Assembly (NCBI GenBank): GCA_002356515.1
Contig: AP017605.1
Location: 2,604,001 to 2,668,000, forward strand
DNA from: Mesorhizobium loti
GTDB taxonomy: Bacteria; Pseudomonadota; Alphaproteobacteria; Rhizobiales; Rhizobiaceae
DNA length: 64,000 bases
Direction: 5' to 3'
Under the pieces are notes generated by a model that saw only the letters and a list, made by a program, of their open reading frames with translations, was not told the origin of the DNA and searched no databases. Shown here one piece after another: positions 52,762-62,306 of this stretch (its first letter is position 1; the number at the start of each line of letters is the position of its first letter). The translations under genes and the position numbers were made by a program.

Positions 52762-53436
52762 TCATACGTCGATCGGCTGTGATGGAGCCCAGCCGACAAC
52801 CGCCAGGGCACCGCGCGCCATCCACACGATGTCGGAGACGATGGTGCGCTGCGGATAATAGGAGAGGTCGAGTCTGGCTTTGGCGGGGAACATAACCTCT
52901 CGGTAAAACAGGATCGGATCCGCGGATCGGGGGAAGAAATGCGCCTCGTGCCGGAAGAGAACCTGGCTTGGCCCCAGCAGGCCGGGTTTGTATTGCAGGA
53001 CGGCCTCGAGGCCGCCCCGGAAACAATCGGCGAAAGCCATGCTCTCAGGTCGCGGCCCGACGATCGCCATCTCGCCTTTGAGGACGTTCCACAGCTGCGG
53101 CAGTTCGTCGAACTTCGTTGCGGCCAGGAACCGGCCCACCGTCGTCATGCGGCTGTCGCCCACGACGGTCAGCGCGAGGCCTTGAGAGCCGCAGTTCACA
53201 CCGAACTTGCGAAATTTGTACATGCGGAAGGGTCGGCCACCAGCGCCCATGCGGGTCTGTGCGAACAAGATCGAGCCTCCGCCTTCGAGCAGCAGCGCTC
53301 CGGCGATCAGCAGCATCAATGGTGCGAATAGGACGGCCGCGACGCCGGCGACCACGAGATCGATCGAACGTCTCGCCAGGCCGTGTACGGGCCTTGAGAC
53401 GACGCGCCGATGCACGGAAAGATCTAATGCATTCAT
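52762..53436 (-). CDS. Initiating undecaprenyl-phosphate sugar transferase (ExoY/PglC type)
   Basis: The 224-residue product starts at the ATG at 53436, overlapping the aminotransferase stop (ATGA). One membrane helix (RSIDLVVAGVAAVLFAPLMLL) is followed by the catalytic domain: RMYKFRKFG, TKFDELPQLWNVLKGEMAIVGPRPES. It should move the first sugar-phosphate onto the lipid carrier in the inner membrane. Its place between the aminotransferase and dehydratase genes suggests that the first sugar is the amino-deoxy sugar they make. Its length is that of ExoY. Confidence 0.92.
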   Translation of the reverse strand: MNALDLSVHRRVVSRPVHGLARRSIDLVVAGVAAVLFAPLMLLIAGALLLEGGGSILFAQTRMGAGGRPFRMYKFRKFGVNCGSQGLALTVVGDSRMTTVGRFLAATKFDELPQLWNVLKGEMAIVGPRPESMAFADCFRGGLEAVLQYKPGLLGPSQVLFRHEAHFFPRSADPILFYREVMFPAKARLDLSYYPQRTIVSDIVWMARGALAVVGWAPSQPIDV

Positions 53437-54569
53437 GCGGCAGTTCCTGTTTGGGCGCCGCCGTTGAGCGCGGTTGCGAGTGCAGACACAACCGCTTCGG
53501 CGACAGGTGAAGTGATCTGGGGATGCAGTGGAATTGTCAGCTCTCGCTGCGCAAAGTCCTCTGTCCGCGGCAAGGTGATGCCGGGATAACGCTCGCGATA
53601 GAACGTCATCTGGTGCACCGGCGGATAATGAATCGTGGTCTGTATCCCCTGCGTCCGCAGTTCGTCGATAACGTCCTGCCGCCTCGCGTAGCGCGGCAGG
53701 AGGACCGGCATGATGTGGTAAGCCGACGTCCGGGGTTCGCTGAATGGAATGGTCACGGCCGGGCAATGTTCTGCGATGAGGCGCCGGTACAGGACAGCCA
53801 GGATGCGCCTGATTTCGTTCCACTCTTGCAGGTTCTGCAGCTGAACCAGCCCAATCGCCGCTCGCATCTCGTCCATGCGATAGTTGAAGCCGAGCATCGT
53901 GACATCATATTGCGGGCTACGACTGTTCAGCCGCTGATGTGTTCCGGTGGTCATCCCGTGCCCACGGGCCTGGCGAACCCTGTCGAGCAGATCGGGGTCG
54001 CGGGCGATCACCGCGCCCCCTTCCGCCGTTGTCATGTTCTTGTTGCCATAGAAGCTGAAGGCAGCCGCGGTGCCGAACGTCCCCACTTCCCTGAGGCCGG
54101 GCGCATGCGCGGCATCCTCGATGATGTGCAGTCCTCTAAGCCGGGCGAACCGCTGCCATTGTTCCCGATTGGCGAGATAGCCCGCGAAGTGAACGAGAAT
54201 GACCGCCTTGGTGCGTGGCGTGCACCGTGCCTCGGCTTCCGCAAGCGACATCAACGGCACGTCGACCGACTCGATATCGACAAAGATCGGGGTAGCCCCG
54301 ACATAGAGCACCGCATTCGCGGTCGCCACGAACGTCAGTGACGGAACCAGCACTTCGTCACCAGGGCCGATTCCCAGTGCGTGCAGGATGAGATGGAGTG
54401 CCGCGGTGCAGGAACCAACCGCAACGCAATCCTGCGCGCCATGCATGGTGGCAAAGGCCAGTTCGAACTCTCGTACCCTGTCCCCCATGGTAAGCCAGCC
54501 GCTGTCAATCACCTTGGACAGGGCTACCTTCTCGGGCACGCCTAGGATCGGGGCGCTCACCAAGAGCAT
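53433..54569 (-). CDS. DegT/DnrJ/EryC1-type sugar aminotransferase
   Basis: The 378-residue PLP enzyme of the sugar aminotransferase family has DSGWLTMG, SCTAALHLIL, EDAAHAPG, the PLP Lys in SFYGNKNMTTAEGG, and GFNYRMDEMRAAIGLVQL. It transfers an amino group from glutamate to the 4-keto carbon of the NDP-6-deoxy sugar made by the LegB-like enzyme. It follows the nucleotidyltransferase by 51 bases. Family similarity cannot fix whether C3 or C4 is aminated; C4 is suggested by the partner. Confidence 0.93.
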   Translation of the reverse strand: MLLVSAPILGVPEKVALSKVIDSGWLTMGDRVREFELAFATMHGAQDCVAVGSCTAALHLILHALGIGPGDEVLVPSLTFVATANAVLYVGATPIFVDIESVDVPLMSLAEAEARCTPRTKAVILVHFAGYLANREQWQRFARLRGLHIIEDAAHAPGLREVGTFGTAAAFSFYGNKNMTTAEGGAVIARDPDLLDRVRQARGHGMTTGTHQRLNSRSPQYDVTMLGFNYRMDEMRAAIGLVQLQNLQEWNEIRRILAVLYRRLIAEHCPAVTIPFSEPRTSAYHIMPVLLPRYARRQDVIDELRTQGIQTTIHYPPVHQMTFYRERYPGITLPRTEDFAQRELTIPLHPQITSPVAEAVVSALATALNGGAQTGTAA

Positions 54570-54620
54570 CTTGACCTCCTGAACTTCCTGGTTGCGGTGT
54601 CGGCCTCTACATCCGGATTT

Positions 54621-55343
54621 TCACGCGGCCGCGGCTGCGACCTCGATCGAGGTCGACTGTTCTTCCCAGGCAATCGCCTGCGCATTCTGGAAGTCATCGA
54701 CGCGACCGATGTCGAGCCAGAGACCGTCATGCTTGTACACGTGAACGGTCGTGCCGCCCTGCATCATCTGCAGCATCAGGTCGTCGAACCCAAAGGGGAT
54801 GCCGGAAGGAATGAACCGCAGGACATCCGGGTTCATGCAGTAAATTCCCATGCTGACGAGATGGGAAAGCGTCGGCTTTTCCCGAAAGAGCTGAACGGCA
54901 TTGTCGATCTCGTCGATGACGCCGAAGTCCATCTTGATATGGCGGCAGGCCGTGGCGATCGTCACCGGATCCTTATGCATGCGGTGCGCGGCCACGAACC
55001 GGCTGAGGCTTAGATCGGTAAGAACATCGCCGTTAAGCACGACAAATGTTTCGTTCAGTTCATCCCTGATCAGAGAGAGAGGCCCGATGGTGCCCAGTGG
55101 CTCCATTTCCTGGGTGTATCTGATCTTCAGATTCCATTGCGATCCGTCGCCGCAGACGCTGCGGATCAAGTGCCCGAGATACCCGGTCGTGATATAGACC
55201 TCTTCGATGCCGTTGCGGCGCAGCCACTTCAGAAGCAGCTCAAGAACGGGCCGGGCTCCTATCGGCATCAAGGGTTTCGGCAGGACTGACGTGAAGGGCC
55301 GAAGGCGCGTACCCATCCCACCACATTGAATCACCGCTTTCAT
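54621..55343 (-). CDS. Sugar-phosphate nucleotidyltransferase
   Basis: The 240-residue product begins with MKAVIQCGGMGTRLRPFT and PKPLMPIGARP, the nucleotide-binding signature, and has VVLNGDVLTDL for the metal. It activates a sugar-1-phosphate to NDP-sugar. It lacks CBS or left-handed-helix domains, unlike PtmE and GlmU. As first gene of the operon it probably supplies the substrate for the dehydratase and aminotransferase that follow. The base (GDP, UDP or dTDP) cannot be read from the sequence. Confidence 0.93.
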   Translation of the reverse strand: MKAVIQCGGMGTRLRPFTSVLPKPLMPIGARPVLELLLKWLRRNGIEEVYITTGYLGHLIRSVCGDGSQWNLKIRYTQEMEPLGTIGPLSLIRDELNETFVVLNGDVLTDLSLSRFVAAHRMHKDPVTIATACRHIKMDFGVIDEIDNAVQLFREKPTLSHLVSMGIYCMNPDVLRFIPSGIPFGFDDLMLQMMQGGTTVHVYKHDGLWLDIGRVDDFQNAQAIAWEEQSTSIEVAAAAA

Positions 55344-55949
55344 CCGATCCTCCCGAGTTTATTCAGCCCGAACATCATCGTTGCGAATGGAGTGCTCGCA
55401 GGGTCGCCCACGAGCCAATCCGAACACCTCATCATGAATGGTATGATCACTCTGAATGGGTGTCGTCGTGCATTCGAATGGCAACGATCCCAAGCGTTTC
55501 CGGTATTGAATAGCCGCAGGATCAAGGACAGACCCAAGCGCTTTGGACCTGACCATGAGACCAATGAAGCCGACTGAGTCTTGCGATCAAAAAAGCAGTG
55601 ATCCGCCAAGTGCCGGAACCGACCCGCGCGCGTCCAGTGAAGGCAGGTGCGGCATCAAAACGCTGTGCCGCAAACTGGTTCCGGACATTGGAAATCGGCA
55701 CTCGACATCGCTCGGCAGGCAGGCACGAAAAGCCAGCGTAAAAAAAAATAACGACAGCTTCTCGCAAATTAGTATTATATTAGCCATACGTGATGTGCGC
55801 GAATGGGGATGTTGCGGACATCACGATGATGGAATGACCAGTGGTTGGCCACGACTTCAGGGATCACCACGGTTCCCACCATCACAGAGGAATGGGAGGT
55901 TCCAGCGGGTTTTCTCGTCGGGAACCGGGTAACGCGTTGGGGTAGTTCA
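55344..55949. other. Long divergent regulatory region
   Basis: It separates the polysaccharide operon (minus) from the LuxR-type response regulator gene (plus). Frames here lack ribosome sites and protein character. It has an A-rich tract at 55738-55750 and the AT-rich AGTATTATATTAGCC near 55770. It probably carries both promoters and operators, perhaps bound by the neighbouring regulator. Confidence 0.45.
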
Positions 55950-56627
55950 ATGTATCGGATCGTCATCGCCGACGATCACGGCTTATATCGGCGCGGCCTT
56001 CGGCTGGCACTTACGGCTGGAATTCCAGGCGCCGAAATATTCGAGGCCGCGTGTTTCGATGCTGTGGTCAATCTTCTGGAGGAGCAGGCATCCATCGATC
56101 TTGCGATCCTCGATCTGAACATGCCTGGGCTGTTTGATCAGCAAGTGCTCAGCGAGGTTCTCTCCGCCTATCCTCACACACGCTTTGCCATCGTTTCCGG
56201 GGACGATTCCCGCTCGGAGATCCTGACCGCTCTTTCGATCGGGCTCCATGGTTACATCGTCAAATCGCAGAAAGACGAAGAAGTCGTGCTGGCGGTAAAT
56301 GAGATCCTCTCGGGTCGGATCTACGTACCGGCTCTCTTGTCTCGAACGTCTGGGGACCAGAGATCGTATGCCGCCCTGCCCTCGGCGAAAAATCCAATCC
56401 GTCGACGCGTGGGCTCAAGCGATCTCGGCAGGCTGACATCGAGGCAGAAGGACGTCCTCAAGCTGATGGCGGAAGGGTATTCGAACAAGGAGATCGCCCG
56501 CAATCTGGATATTGCCGAAGCGACAACCAAAATCCATGCCGCCGCCATTCTGCGCGAGCTCGGGGTACGAAACCGGACTGAAGCAGCCGTTTTGCTGCAA
56601 ACCTGGCAGTCGAGAAATGTGAGCTGA
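55950..56627 (+). CDS. LuxR/NarL-type response regulator
   Basis: The 225-residue product starts MYRIVIADDHGLYRRGL at the ATG at 55950; a frame open from 55845 adds no protein-like sequence. The receiver has the DDH acidic pocket, phospho-acceptor Asp in AILDLNMPG and Lys in YIVKSQKD. The C-terminal LuxR HTH (LTSRQKDVLKLMAEGYSNKEIA, TTKIHAAAILRELGVRNRTEA) binds DNA. It faces the convergent HWE-type kinase and diverges from the polysaccharide operon, so it is a good candidate for controlling that operon. Confidence 0.94.
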   Translation: MYRIVIADDHGLYRRGLRLALTAGIPGAEIFEAACFDAVVNLLEEQASIDLAILDLNMPGLFDQQVLSEVLSAYPHTRFAIVSGDDSRSEILTALSIGLHGYIVKSQKDEEVVLAVNEILSGRIYVPALLSRTSGDQRSYAALPSAKNPIRRRVGSSDLGRLTSRQKDVLKLMAEGYSNKEIARNLDIAEATTKIHAAAILRELGVRNRTEAAVLLQTWQSRNVS

Positions 56628-56756
56628 TTTATGCCACCCGAAGCGGGTAGCGGTTTGGACCGGCATGCTGTGGGTAGACCTGCGAGACCGACGCGTTTTG
56701 GATCCTGCTATGGATGCTGGTTTCCCAAATCCCAGATCGCATTGCGGCGACAGGCG

Positions 56757-58499
56757 CTATAGTTCAATTTCCTTCCGCGATAACCGCAACGAGTATCGCA
56801 GTCCGTGCTCCGATATTTCCAGTTTCGGGGAATGACCGACAAGCGGTGTGCCATCCACGCCGATTATCATGGATCCGAAACCGTGGCGCACGACCTTTGA
56901 ATTCTTCCGCCGTCCCGATTCCACCCAATCGAACACGAGATCGCCTCCTGCGCCGTCGGATGCGAATTGCCACTTAACTTCGACCTTGCCTTGTGAGTCA
57001 CCCAGCGCACCGTGTTTCACGGAGTTTGTCGTCAGCTCGTGAAGGATCATCGCAAAGCTCTCGGCTGCGCCAGCTGGCACTGTGAGGGAGGGGCCGTCGA
57101 TCGTTATGTCCCGCGTCTCCTTGAAGGGTTGCAACTCCTGGGCCACGAGATCGTGGAGCATCCCCGACAGGCTGGTATGACGAGACAGGAGCAGATGCGT
57201 CGCTTCCAGCGTTCTGATCCGGTCGACCAGCATCTCCTTGTATTTGGCAACGTCGTTCTCGGGAACATTGATCATCTTTACCAGGGCCGTGATCACCGGG
57301 AACAAATTGCTGAACCGATGGCGGTCTTCGAGCATGATGCGCTCGCGCTTCTTTACGGCGGCGCGAAGAAGCGTGGTTTGTCGACGCTCGGTCAGATCGG
57401 CAGCTATCCCGATGCGGATTGCGCGGTCGCCGCGTTCTTCCTGCCGTCCGCGCAGAGCAACCCAGCGTATGTGACCATCCATCCGCCTGACACGAATCTC
57501 GATGTCGTAGTTCACCGCCGACGAGGGTTTTGCCGAGGCAGCCAATTTCGGCCAGTCGGCTGGATGGATGACGGCCGAGAGTTCTTCCAAGCGGCGGACG
57601 GGCGTCGGCGGCAGGCCGAGAATGTCCCAGAACTTGCCGGAGCCCTCGACTGTCCCCTCCTTGAGATCTATTCGCCACGTACCCAGGCGTCCGGCAGACA
57701 GAGCGAGATCAAGCCATTCCTTCTGAGCACGGAGGGCCTCGCGTGCGGCGCGTCGCTCGGAAATATCGTCGATCACCACGAACACGCTCTCGGTCGATGC
57801 CTCGTCAGGCCGCGATGACGACAGGGACAGACGAGCCCAGAATGCCTTGCCGTCCTTCCGCAGCAGGCGAATATCCGCAGCGGACGACGAGGCGCCGTTA
57901 TCCAAATCCTTCAACACCCCCCGCACGGCATCTCGATCGTCGCCAAGAACGAGCCCTTCCAGCTTGAGCTGGGCAAGTTCCTCTCCTCCGTAGCCGGTCA
58001 TCTCACAAAAGCGTCTGTTCGATTGCAGCAGTTCGCCACGTCGATTGGCATTTGCAAAACCCAGGGCGGCGCGCTCGAACGCCCAACGGTAACGACTCTC
58101 GGCGGCATCGATGGCAGCAAGCCTCGATTCTGCGACCTCAAGCGCCCCGCGCAGATCCTGTCGCAGGCGGTGGAACACAAATGCGATCAGGCCACCGGAG
58201 ACCAGAAGGAAGATGGCGCTCGTCCAGTCTTCAGCAGAGAGATGGGCGTTCAGAACGCGTCGCATCCACAAGCCGGCGGCCGCCATGAGAAACGTCGCGG
58301 CGATGGCAACCAGACGCCCTTCGAGATAAACGATAACAATAATTATGGGGATAAACGCAATAAACGTCACCCCCTCGCCGAGATATATCGTATTTATCGC
58401 TTCGAGTACTATCGCTGCTGCAAGGACCAATAGCGAAGCTACATGAGCCAACGGCGTGTTTGACACGTTCGATTTGAGCCAGCGCAGATACGAACCCAT
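56757..58499 (-). CDS. Membrane PAS sensor kinase of the HWE/HisKA_2 type
   Basis: The 580-residue product has four membrane helices near the N-terminus (about 18-125, DUF4118-like: VTFIAFIPIIIVIVYLEG, LVAIAATFLMAAAGLWM). Two PAS domains follow (about 135-255 and 260-385), then the phospho-His region LEDRHRFSNLFPVI (His near 394). The ATPase domain has ILHELTTNSVKHGAL, and the end is GLRYSLRL. HWE-type kinases are abundant in rhizobia and often sense light, oxygen or stress. It converges on the LuxR-type regulator gene, with 129 bases between the ends, and may be its partner. Confidence 0.92.
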   Translation of the reverse strand: MGSYLRWLKSNVSNTPLAHVASLLVLAAAIVLEAINTIYLGEGVTFIAFIPIIIVIVYLEGRLVAIAATFLMAAAGLWMRRVLNAHLSAEDWTSAIFLLVSGGLIAFVFHRLRQDLRGALEVAESRLAAIDAAESRYRWAFERAALGFANANRRGELLQSNRRFCEMTGYGGEELAQLKLEGLVLGDDRDAVRGVLKDLDNGASSSAADIRLLRKDGKAFWARLSLSSSRPDEASTESVFVVIDDISERRAAREALRAQKEWLDLALSAGRLGTWRIDLKEGTVEGSGKFWDILGLPPTPVRRLEELSAVIHPADWPKLAASAKPSSAVNYDIEIRVRRMDGHIRWVALRGRQEERGDRAIRIGIAADLTERRQTTLLRAAVKKRERIMLEDRHRFSNLFPVITALVKMINVPENDVAKYKEMLVDRIRTLEATHLLLSRHTSLSGMLHDLVAQELQPFKETRDITIDGPSLTVPAGAAESFAMILHELTTNSVKHGALGDSQGKVEVKWQFASDGAGGDLVFDWVESGRRKNSKVVRHGFGSMIIGVDGTPLVGHSPKLEISEHGLRYSLRLSRKEIEL

Positions 58500-58521
58500 G
58501 CGCCAGACTACAACCTTCTAT

Positions 58522-58539
58522 CTAGTTCGTCGAGACTAG
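58522..58539 (+). promoter_or_regulatory. Dyad motif upstream of PAS/LuxR copy 2
   Basis: CTAGTTCGTCGAGACTAG differs at two bases from the site 1237-1254 of the paralog and has the same orientation towards the gene (start 58788). It also lies 23 bases upstream of the divergent kinase start at 58499, so it might control both. Confidence 0.45.
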
Positions 58540-58787
58540 GCCGCGACAGGGCAGCCTAGTACCACTGCCGGATTGCTATGGCTTTGCCGGCGAATAGAAT
58601 CAGGCTCGGTTGGGCTCATCAAAAGGCATGTTCAACGAACGCTGCGGAACAGACTTCCCGCGGATGTCTTCAGACGTGTCGAAATTCAAGACAAAGGAGT
58701 GCATTCCCGTCGGTTGGCGGAATTCAAAGCAAGTAAATCGTGAAAAATTTACTTGGGTCAGTAGCAACTAGGGTTGGGGTAGAAGCG

Positions 58788-59465
58788 ATGACACTGATTG
58801 AGAGGCGCAACGAGGCGGTTGCGATCAGCCAATACATTACTCTGAAAGATACTCGTCACGCACGTCCGATACATCTGCCGGATCGGCCGGACGCCAGAAT
58901 TGGCGGACCGCAGCGACGCAGTTTGGAATCCATAACCGGCATGCTTGACCGCATCGGCTGCGGCTATCTCGTGCTGGACCGCGACAGGAAAGTGATCGAA
59001 TGGAACGCTGCCGCTCAAGAGACGCTTGAGCGGCAGGGCGAAGCGGCCGACACAGCCATCGAGCTTTCCGCCGGGCTAAGGCGGCTGGTTGCGAATGTTC
59101 CGGTCCACTTCCAGCCGGGCTCACTCTCATGGGTGGTGATCCGCAGCAGGGGCGACAGGCCGGTGGTCCTGAATGAGACGGGCGTCGTCACACCGGACGG
59201 TACCAGCATCGTCGCATTGCTGGACCGGGAGAACACATCGTCGGCAAACCCTCAGACCTTGCAAAGGATGTTCGGTTTGACCAGTGCGGAAACGCAGCTG
59301 GCGTTGCGCCTGGCGCATGGCGATGCGCCCCTGGAGATCGCTCGCAGTTGGCATCTCAGCCGCACGACAATCCGTTCCCAGCTTGCCTCGCTGTTCGCCA
59401 AGACCGAGACAAGGCGTCAAGCGGAGTTGGTGGCTCTTCTGGGGCGCATTTCGGTCCTGCCATGA
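58788..59465 (+). CDS. PAS-like / LuxR-type HTH transcriptional regulator (copy 2)
   Basis: The 225-residue product starts at the ATG at 58788, whose upstream bases GGGTTGGGGTAG match those before copy 1. The frame is open from 58740, but the extra codons are not shared. It has a PAS-like segment (GMLDRIGCGYLVLD, VIEWNAAAQ) and a C-terminal LuxR HTH nearly identical to the protein of 428-1114. It lacks a receiver. It lies between the sensor kinase and the UDP-glucuronate-epimerase-like gene, so it probably takes part in regulating surface polysaccharide. The two copies differ mainly in their first 50 residues. Confidence 0.88.
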   Translation: MTLIERRNEAVAISQYITLKDTRHARPIHLPDRPDARIGGPQRRSLESITGMLDRIGCGYLVLDRDRKVIEWNAAAQETLERQGEAADTAIELSAGLRRLVANVPVHFQPGSLSWVVIRSRGDRPVVLNETGVVTPDGTSIVALLDRENTSSANPQTLQRMFGLTSAETQLALRLAHGDAPLEIARSWHLSRTTIRSQLASLFAKTETRRQAELVALLGRISVLP

Positions 59466-59649
59466 AATAGCAACCGCCGGGCGTCGGCAGCCGCCCGGAC
59501 TCAGGCGATCGAGATCGGGCCAATGCAACGCGGCGGCATTCTGCGCGGCCGCGTTTGCGCAGATCGCAAAATTGGCGGCGCCATCTCCACGCTTTCGACG
59601 CGTTATCGAACGCGGTCAGCGCGGGATCTCGCTGCGGGGGTGACTTGCC

Positions 59650-60780
59650 ATGGTCGAAGCGAATTCGACGGTCCACAAGCTGGTGGATACCGCCCGAGCG
59701 TGGTCGGATGGGGCTGTATTGAAACTTGCACGCGCGGGCCCGGTCGTCGTCACCGGCGCCGCCGGGTTCATCGGATTTCATGTTGCGTTGCGGCTCTTGC
59801 GACACGGCGCCGACGTTATCGGTGTCGACAATTTCACCCCCTACTACGACCTGAGGCTGAAGGAGGCGCGATTTGCACAGCTCTGCGCCGAACCGAGATT
59901 CACGCCCATGCGGATGGACCTGGCGGACCAGGCGCTGGTAAAAGCCCTGTTTTCGGACTTCCAGCCATCGCACTTCGTGCACCTCGCCGCTCAGGCCGGC
60001 GTGCGTTATTCGCTCGTCGACCCGCATGCCTATGTCCAGTCGAACATTGTCGCGTTTCTCAATATCCTGGAGGGCTGCCGGCACGCCGGCGTCAGCCATC
60101 TCGTCTATGCCTCGTCGAGTTCCGTTTACGGCGCCAATCGAAGCATCCCGTTCTCCGAGCACCATGGCGCCAGTCATCCGGTCAGCTTCTATGCCGCGAC
60201 CAAAAGCGCAAACGAATGCATGGCGCATTCGTACAGCCACCTGTACGGCTTGCCTGCGACCGGATTGCGTTTCTTCACTGTCTATGGGCCTTGGGGCAGG
60301 CCCGACATGGCGGTCTATACGTTCACCCATGCTATCGCCGAGGGACGGACGATCAAAATCGCCAATGCCGGCCGCGTATGGCGAGATTTCACCTATATCG
60401 ACGACATCGTGGAAGGGCTGGTTCGCGTGCTGGCCGCGCCGCCGCGGCCGGATCCGGACTGGGACAGCCGCGCGGCCGATCCCGCCACCAGTTCGGCGCC
60501 ATATCGGATCTACAATATCGGCAACGACCGGCCCGAAGAGATCAACCGTCTGATCGCGATCATCGAGACGGCCCTTGGCCGCCGCGCCCTACGTGTCAAC
60601 GTGCCCTTGCCCCCAGGCGATGTCCTGGAGACCCGCGCCGACGTCAGCGACCTCCGCCGCGCTGTCGGCTTCGCACCGGCGACAGCACTCGAGGACGGCG
60701 TGCAACGTTTTGTGGAATGGTACCGGGATTTCCACGCAAGGCCCGTCGGCCGAGAACGACAAGCGTTCGTTCAGGCATAG
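59650..60780 (+). CDS. NAD-dependent epimerase, UDP-glucuronate 4-epimerase-like
   Basis: The 376-residue product has an N-terminal extension of about 30 residues before VVVTGAAGFIGFHVALRLL. It then has DNFTPYYDLRLKEAR, HLAAQAGVRYSL, SSSSVYG, YAATKSANECMAH, FTVYGPWGRPDMAVYTF and RDFTYIDDIVEG. This is the LpsL/LspL pattern, converting UDP-glucuronic acid to UDP-galacturonic acid for lipopolysaccharide or exopolysaccharide. It is followed by the convergent acyltransferase gene, 62 bases away. Confidence 0.93.
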   Translation: MVEANSTVHKLVDTARAWSDGAVLKLARAGPVVVTGAAGFIGFHVALRLLRHGADVIGVDNFTPYYDLRLKEARFAQLCAEPRFTPMRMDLADQALVKALFSDFQPSHFVHLAAQAGVRYSLVDPHAYVQSNIVAFLNILEGCRHAGVSHLVYASSSSVYGANRSIPFSEHHGASHPVSFYAATKSANECMAHSYSHLYGLPATGLRFFTVYGPWGRPDMAVYTFTHAIAEGRTIKIANAGRVWRDFTYIDDIVEGLVRVLAAPPRPDPDWDSRAADPATSSAPYRIYNIGNDRPEEINRLIAIIETALGRRALRVNVPLPPGDVLETRADVSDLRRAVGFAPATALEDGVQRFVEWYRDFHARPVGRERQAFVQA

Positions 60781-60842
60781 GACGGAAACAGCGGGTGGGG
60801 GCCGGGCGGCAAGCACGACGCCGGCTCACACCCAACGCCCGA

Positions 60843-62045
60843 TCAGTCTGTCTTGGGATACGCCGGCACCGGAAATGGGCGAAGCTGCTGTCGAGTGCTG
60901 GACCCGGCTCCCAGAAGCCGTCGGGCACGGCGAGTTAGAGGCTTCTCGAACAGGCGATAGGTGATGAGTGCCACACCAAAGGTGATCACCAGCGCCGACG
61001 CGATAAAGGCCCACGGGCCGAGTACCAAAATCAAGCCTGTTCGCCAGAAGAAGATGCGCGTGGCGCGGATCACGAATGGATGCAGCAGGTAGAGAGCATA
61101 GGACGCGTCGCCGACGCCAGCGCCCCATCGCGCGGCCAGGCTTTCATGCCTCAACTCGGCTGGCGCCAAGGCAGCACTCCAGACGATGAGAGATGCCGGG
61201 ATGCCGTAAACCACGGGGCGGGAAAGGCCGATCGAGATATCGGGAAAGGCCGCCGCCAGCATCAGGGCGGCCAGTCCGGTTGCAGCGACGCAGGCCCTTA
61301 TGAAACCGGAGGGCCGCAGACCCGAGGCGCACATGATCCCGATTGTCACGCCGAAAGCGAACTCAAGGATGATCGGATTGGTCCAGAACGCGAATGGCTC
61401 TCGCAAAGGCGCCGCGAGACGGCCTGCGAGCACCATCCCCACCAGGGCCGTGAGCAGAACGGTGACGGCCCAACGCATGGGCAGCAAGATCGCCGCCGTA
61501 AACAACACGTAGAAAAGCATCTCATAGTTGAGCGTCCAACCCAGCTCGTAGACAGGCTGAACGACGCCGTCGGGGCGAGCGGCCGGAATGAAAAAGTAGG
61601 ATTCGATGACAAACCGGAAATTGATGTAGTCCTGGTTGAGAAATGAGGGAGCGAGCAACGCCACGGCAAGGTAGAGCGTGGTGACCGCCCAATAAAGCGG
61701 GACAATCCGGGCGAGCCGGCGGGAAAGGAAGAGACGCGCGCCACCCGTCTTGGCGAACAGCTGTCGCGACGTGTGCACCATGATCAGGCCGGAAATCACG
61801 AAGAAGACATCGACTCCAGCACTCCATGGTATCGGATTCCACGCCTGGAAGGTGCGGCCGGCTTCTAGTTGCAAGCTCGCCGCATCGTGCTGGGCGTGGC
61901 GCAACGCGACCGAAGTGGCCGCGAGGGCACGCAGAACCTGGACCTGCGTGAGGGTTTCGCGTTGGCCGGGCTCGACAGGCGTCGACCTTACGGACCGCTG
62001 GCGCATCGAAGGCGTCGGGGCCGTCGCCAATGGTACTTGTTCCAT
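60843..62045 (-). CDS. Acyltransferase-3 family membrane protein (OafA/ExoZ-like)
   Basis: The product has about 400 residues. I prefer the ATG at 62045 (GGAG five bases before it) over the GTG at 62081. About ten membrane helices follow a short cytoplasmic start. The family signature is VLRALAATSVALRHAQHD, with conserved His, then VDVFFVISGLIMVHTS and LGWTLNYEMLFYVLF. Such enzymes acetylate or succinylate sugars of exopolysaccharide or lipopolysaccharide from the cytoplasmic side. Its position next to the epimerase and flippase genes fits that role. Confidence 0.92.
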   Translation of the reverse strand: MEQVPLATAPTPSMRQRSVRSTPVEPGQRETLTQVQVLRALAATSVALRHAQHDAASLQLEAGRTFQAWNPIPWSAGVDVFFVISGLIMVHTSRQLFAKTGGARLFLSRRLARIVPLYWAVTTLYLAVALLAPSFLNQDYINFRFVIESYFFIPAARPDGVVQPVYELGWTLNYEMLFYVLFTAAILLPMRWAVTVLLTALVGMVLAGRLAAPLREPFAFWTNPIILEFAFGVTIGIMCASGLRPSGFIRACVAATGLAALMLAAAFPDISIGLSRPVVYGIPASLIVWSAALAPAELRHESLAARWGAGVGDASYALYLLHPFVIRATRIFFWRTGLILVLGPWAFIASALVITFGVALITYRLFEKPLTRRARRLLGAGSSTRQQLRPFPVPAYPKTD

Positions 62046-62306
62046 GGATGCTCCGCAGCTTGCCACAACACCGTGAGGCACGTCCGAAGCTCATGCATCC
62101 TTCAAATGACGGACACAGCCCTCAATATATGGAGGCCCTGCCGGCGGAGCGCAGGAGTAGGAGGCGGGTGAACGTCGACGCTTCCGACGCACGCCTTCAT
62201 CTCGGCGATGCCTGGGCCTACTTGCCGCAATGCCGATCAAAAATGCATCCGGCGCTCGTTCAAGTCGGGGCCATCATGAGCACCGGCACCGACGCATGGA
62301 GTACCG

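Noticed and set aside
55543..55932. Plus-strand frame before the response regulator
   Set aside because: It lies in an AT-rich promoter region, has no ribosome site or protein-like composition, and overlaps no conserved motif.
55914..55944. EcfG-type stress promoter (GGAAC, then CGTT) upstream of the response regulator
   Set aside because: GGAAC and CGTT occur but with a spacing far shorter than the required 16-17 bases.
59356..60330. Minus-strand frame over the end of PAS/LuxR copy 2 and the epimerase
   Set aside because: It covers parts of two genes with strong family motifs on the other strand and has random-looking composition.
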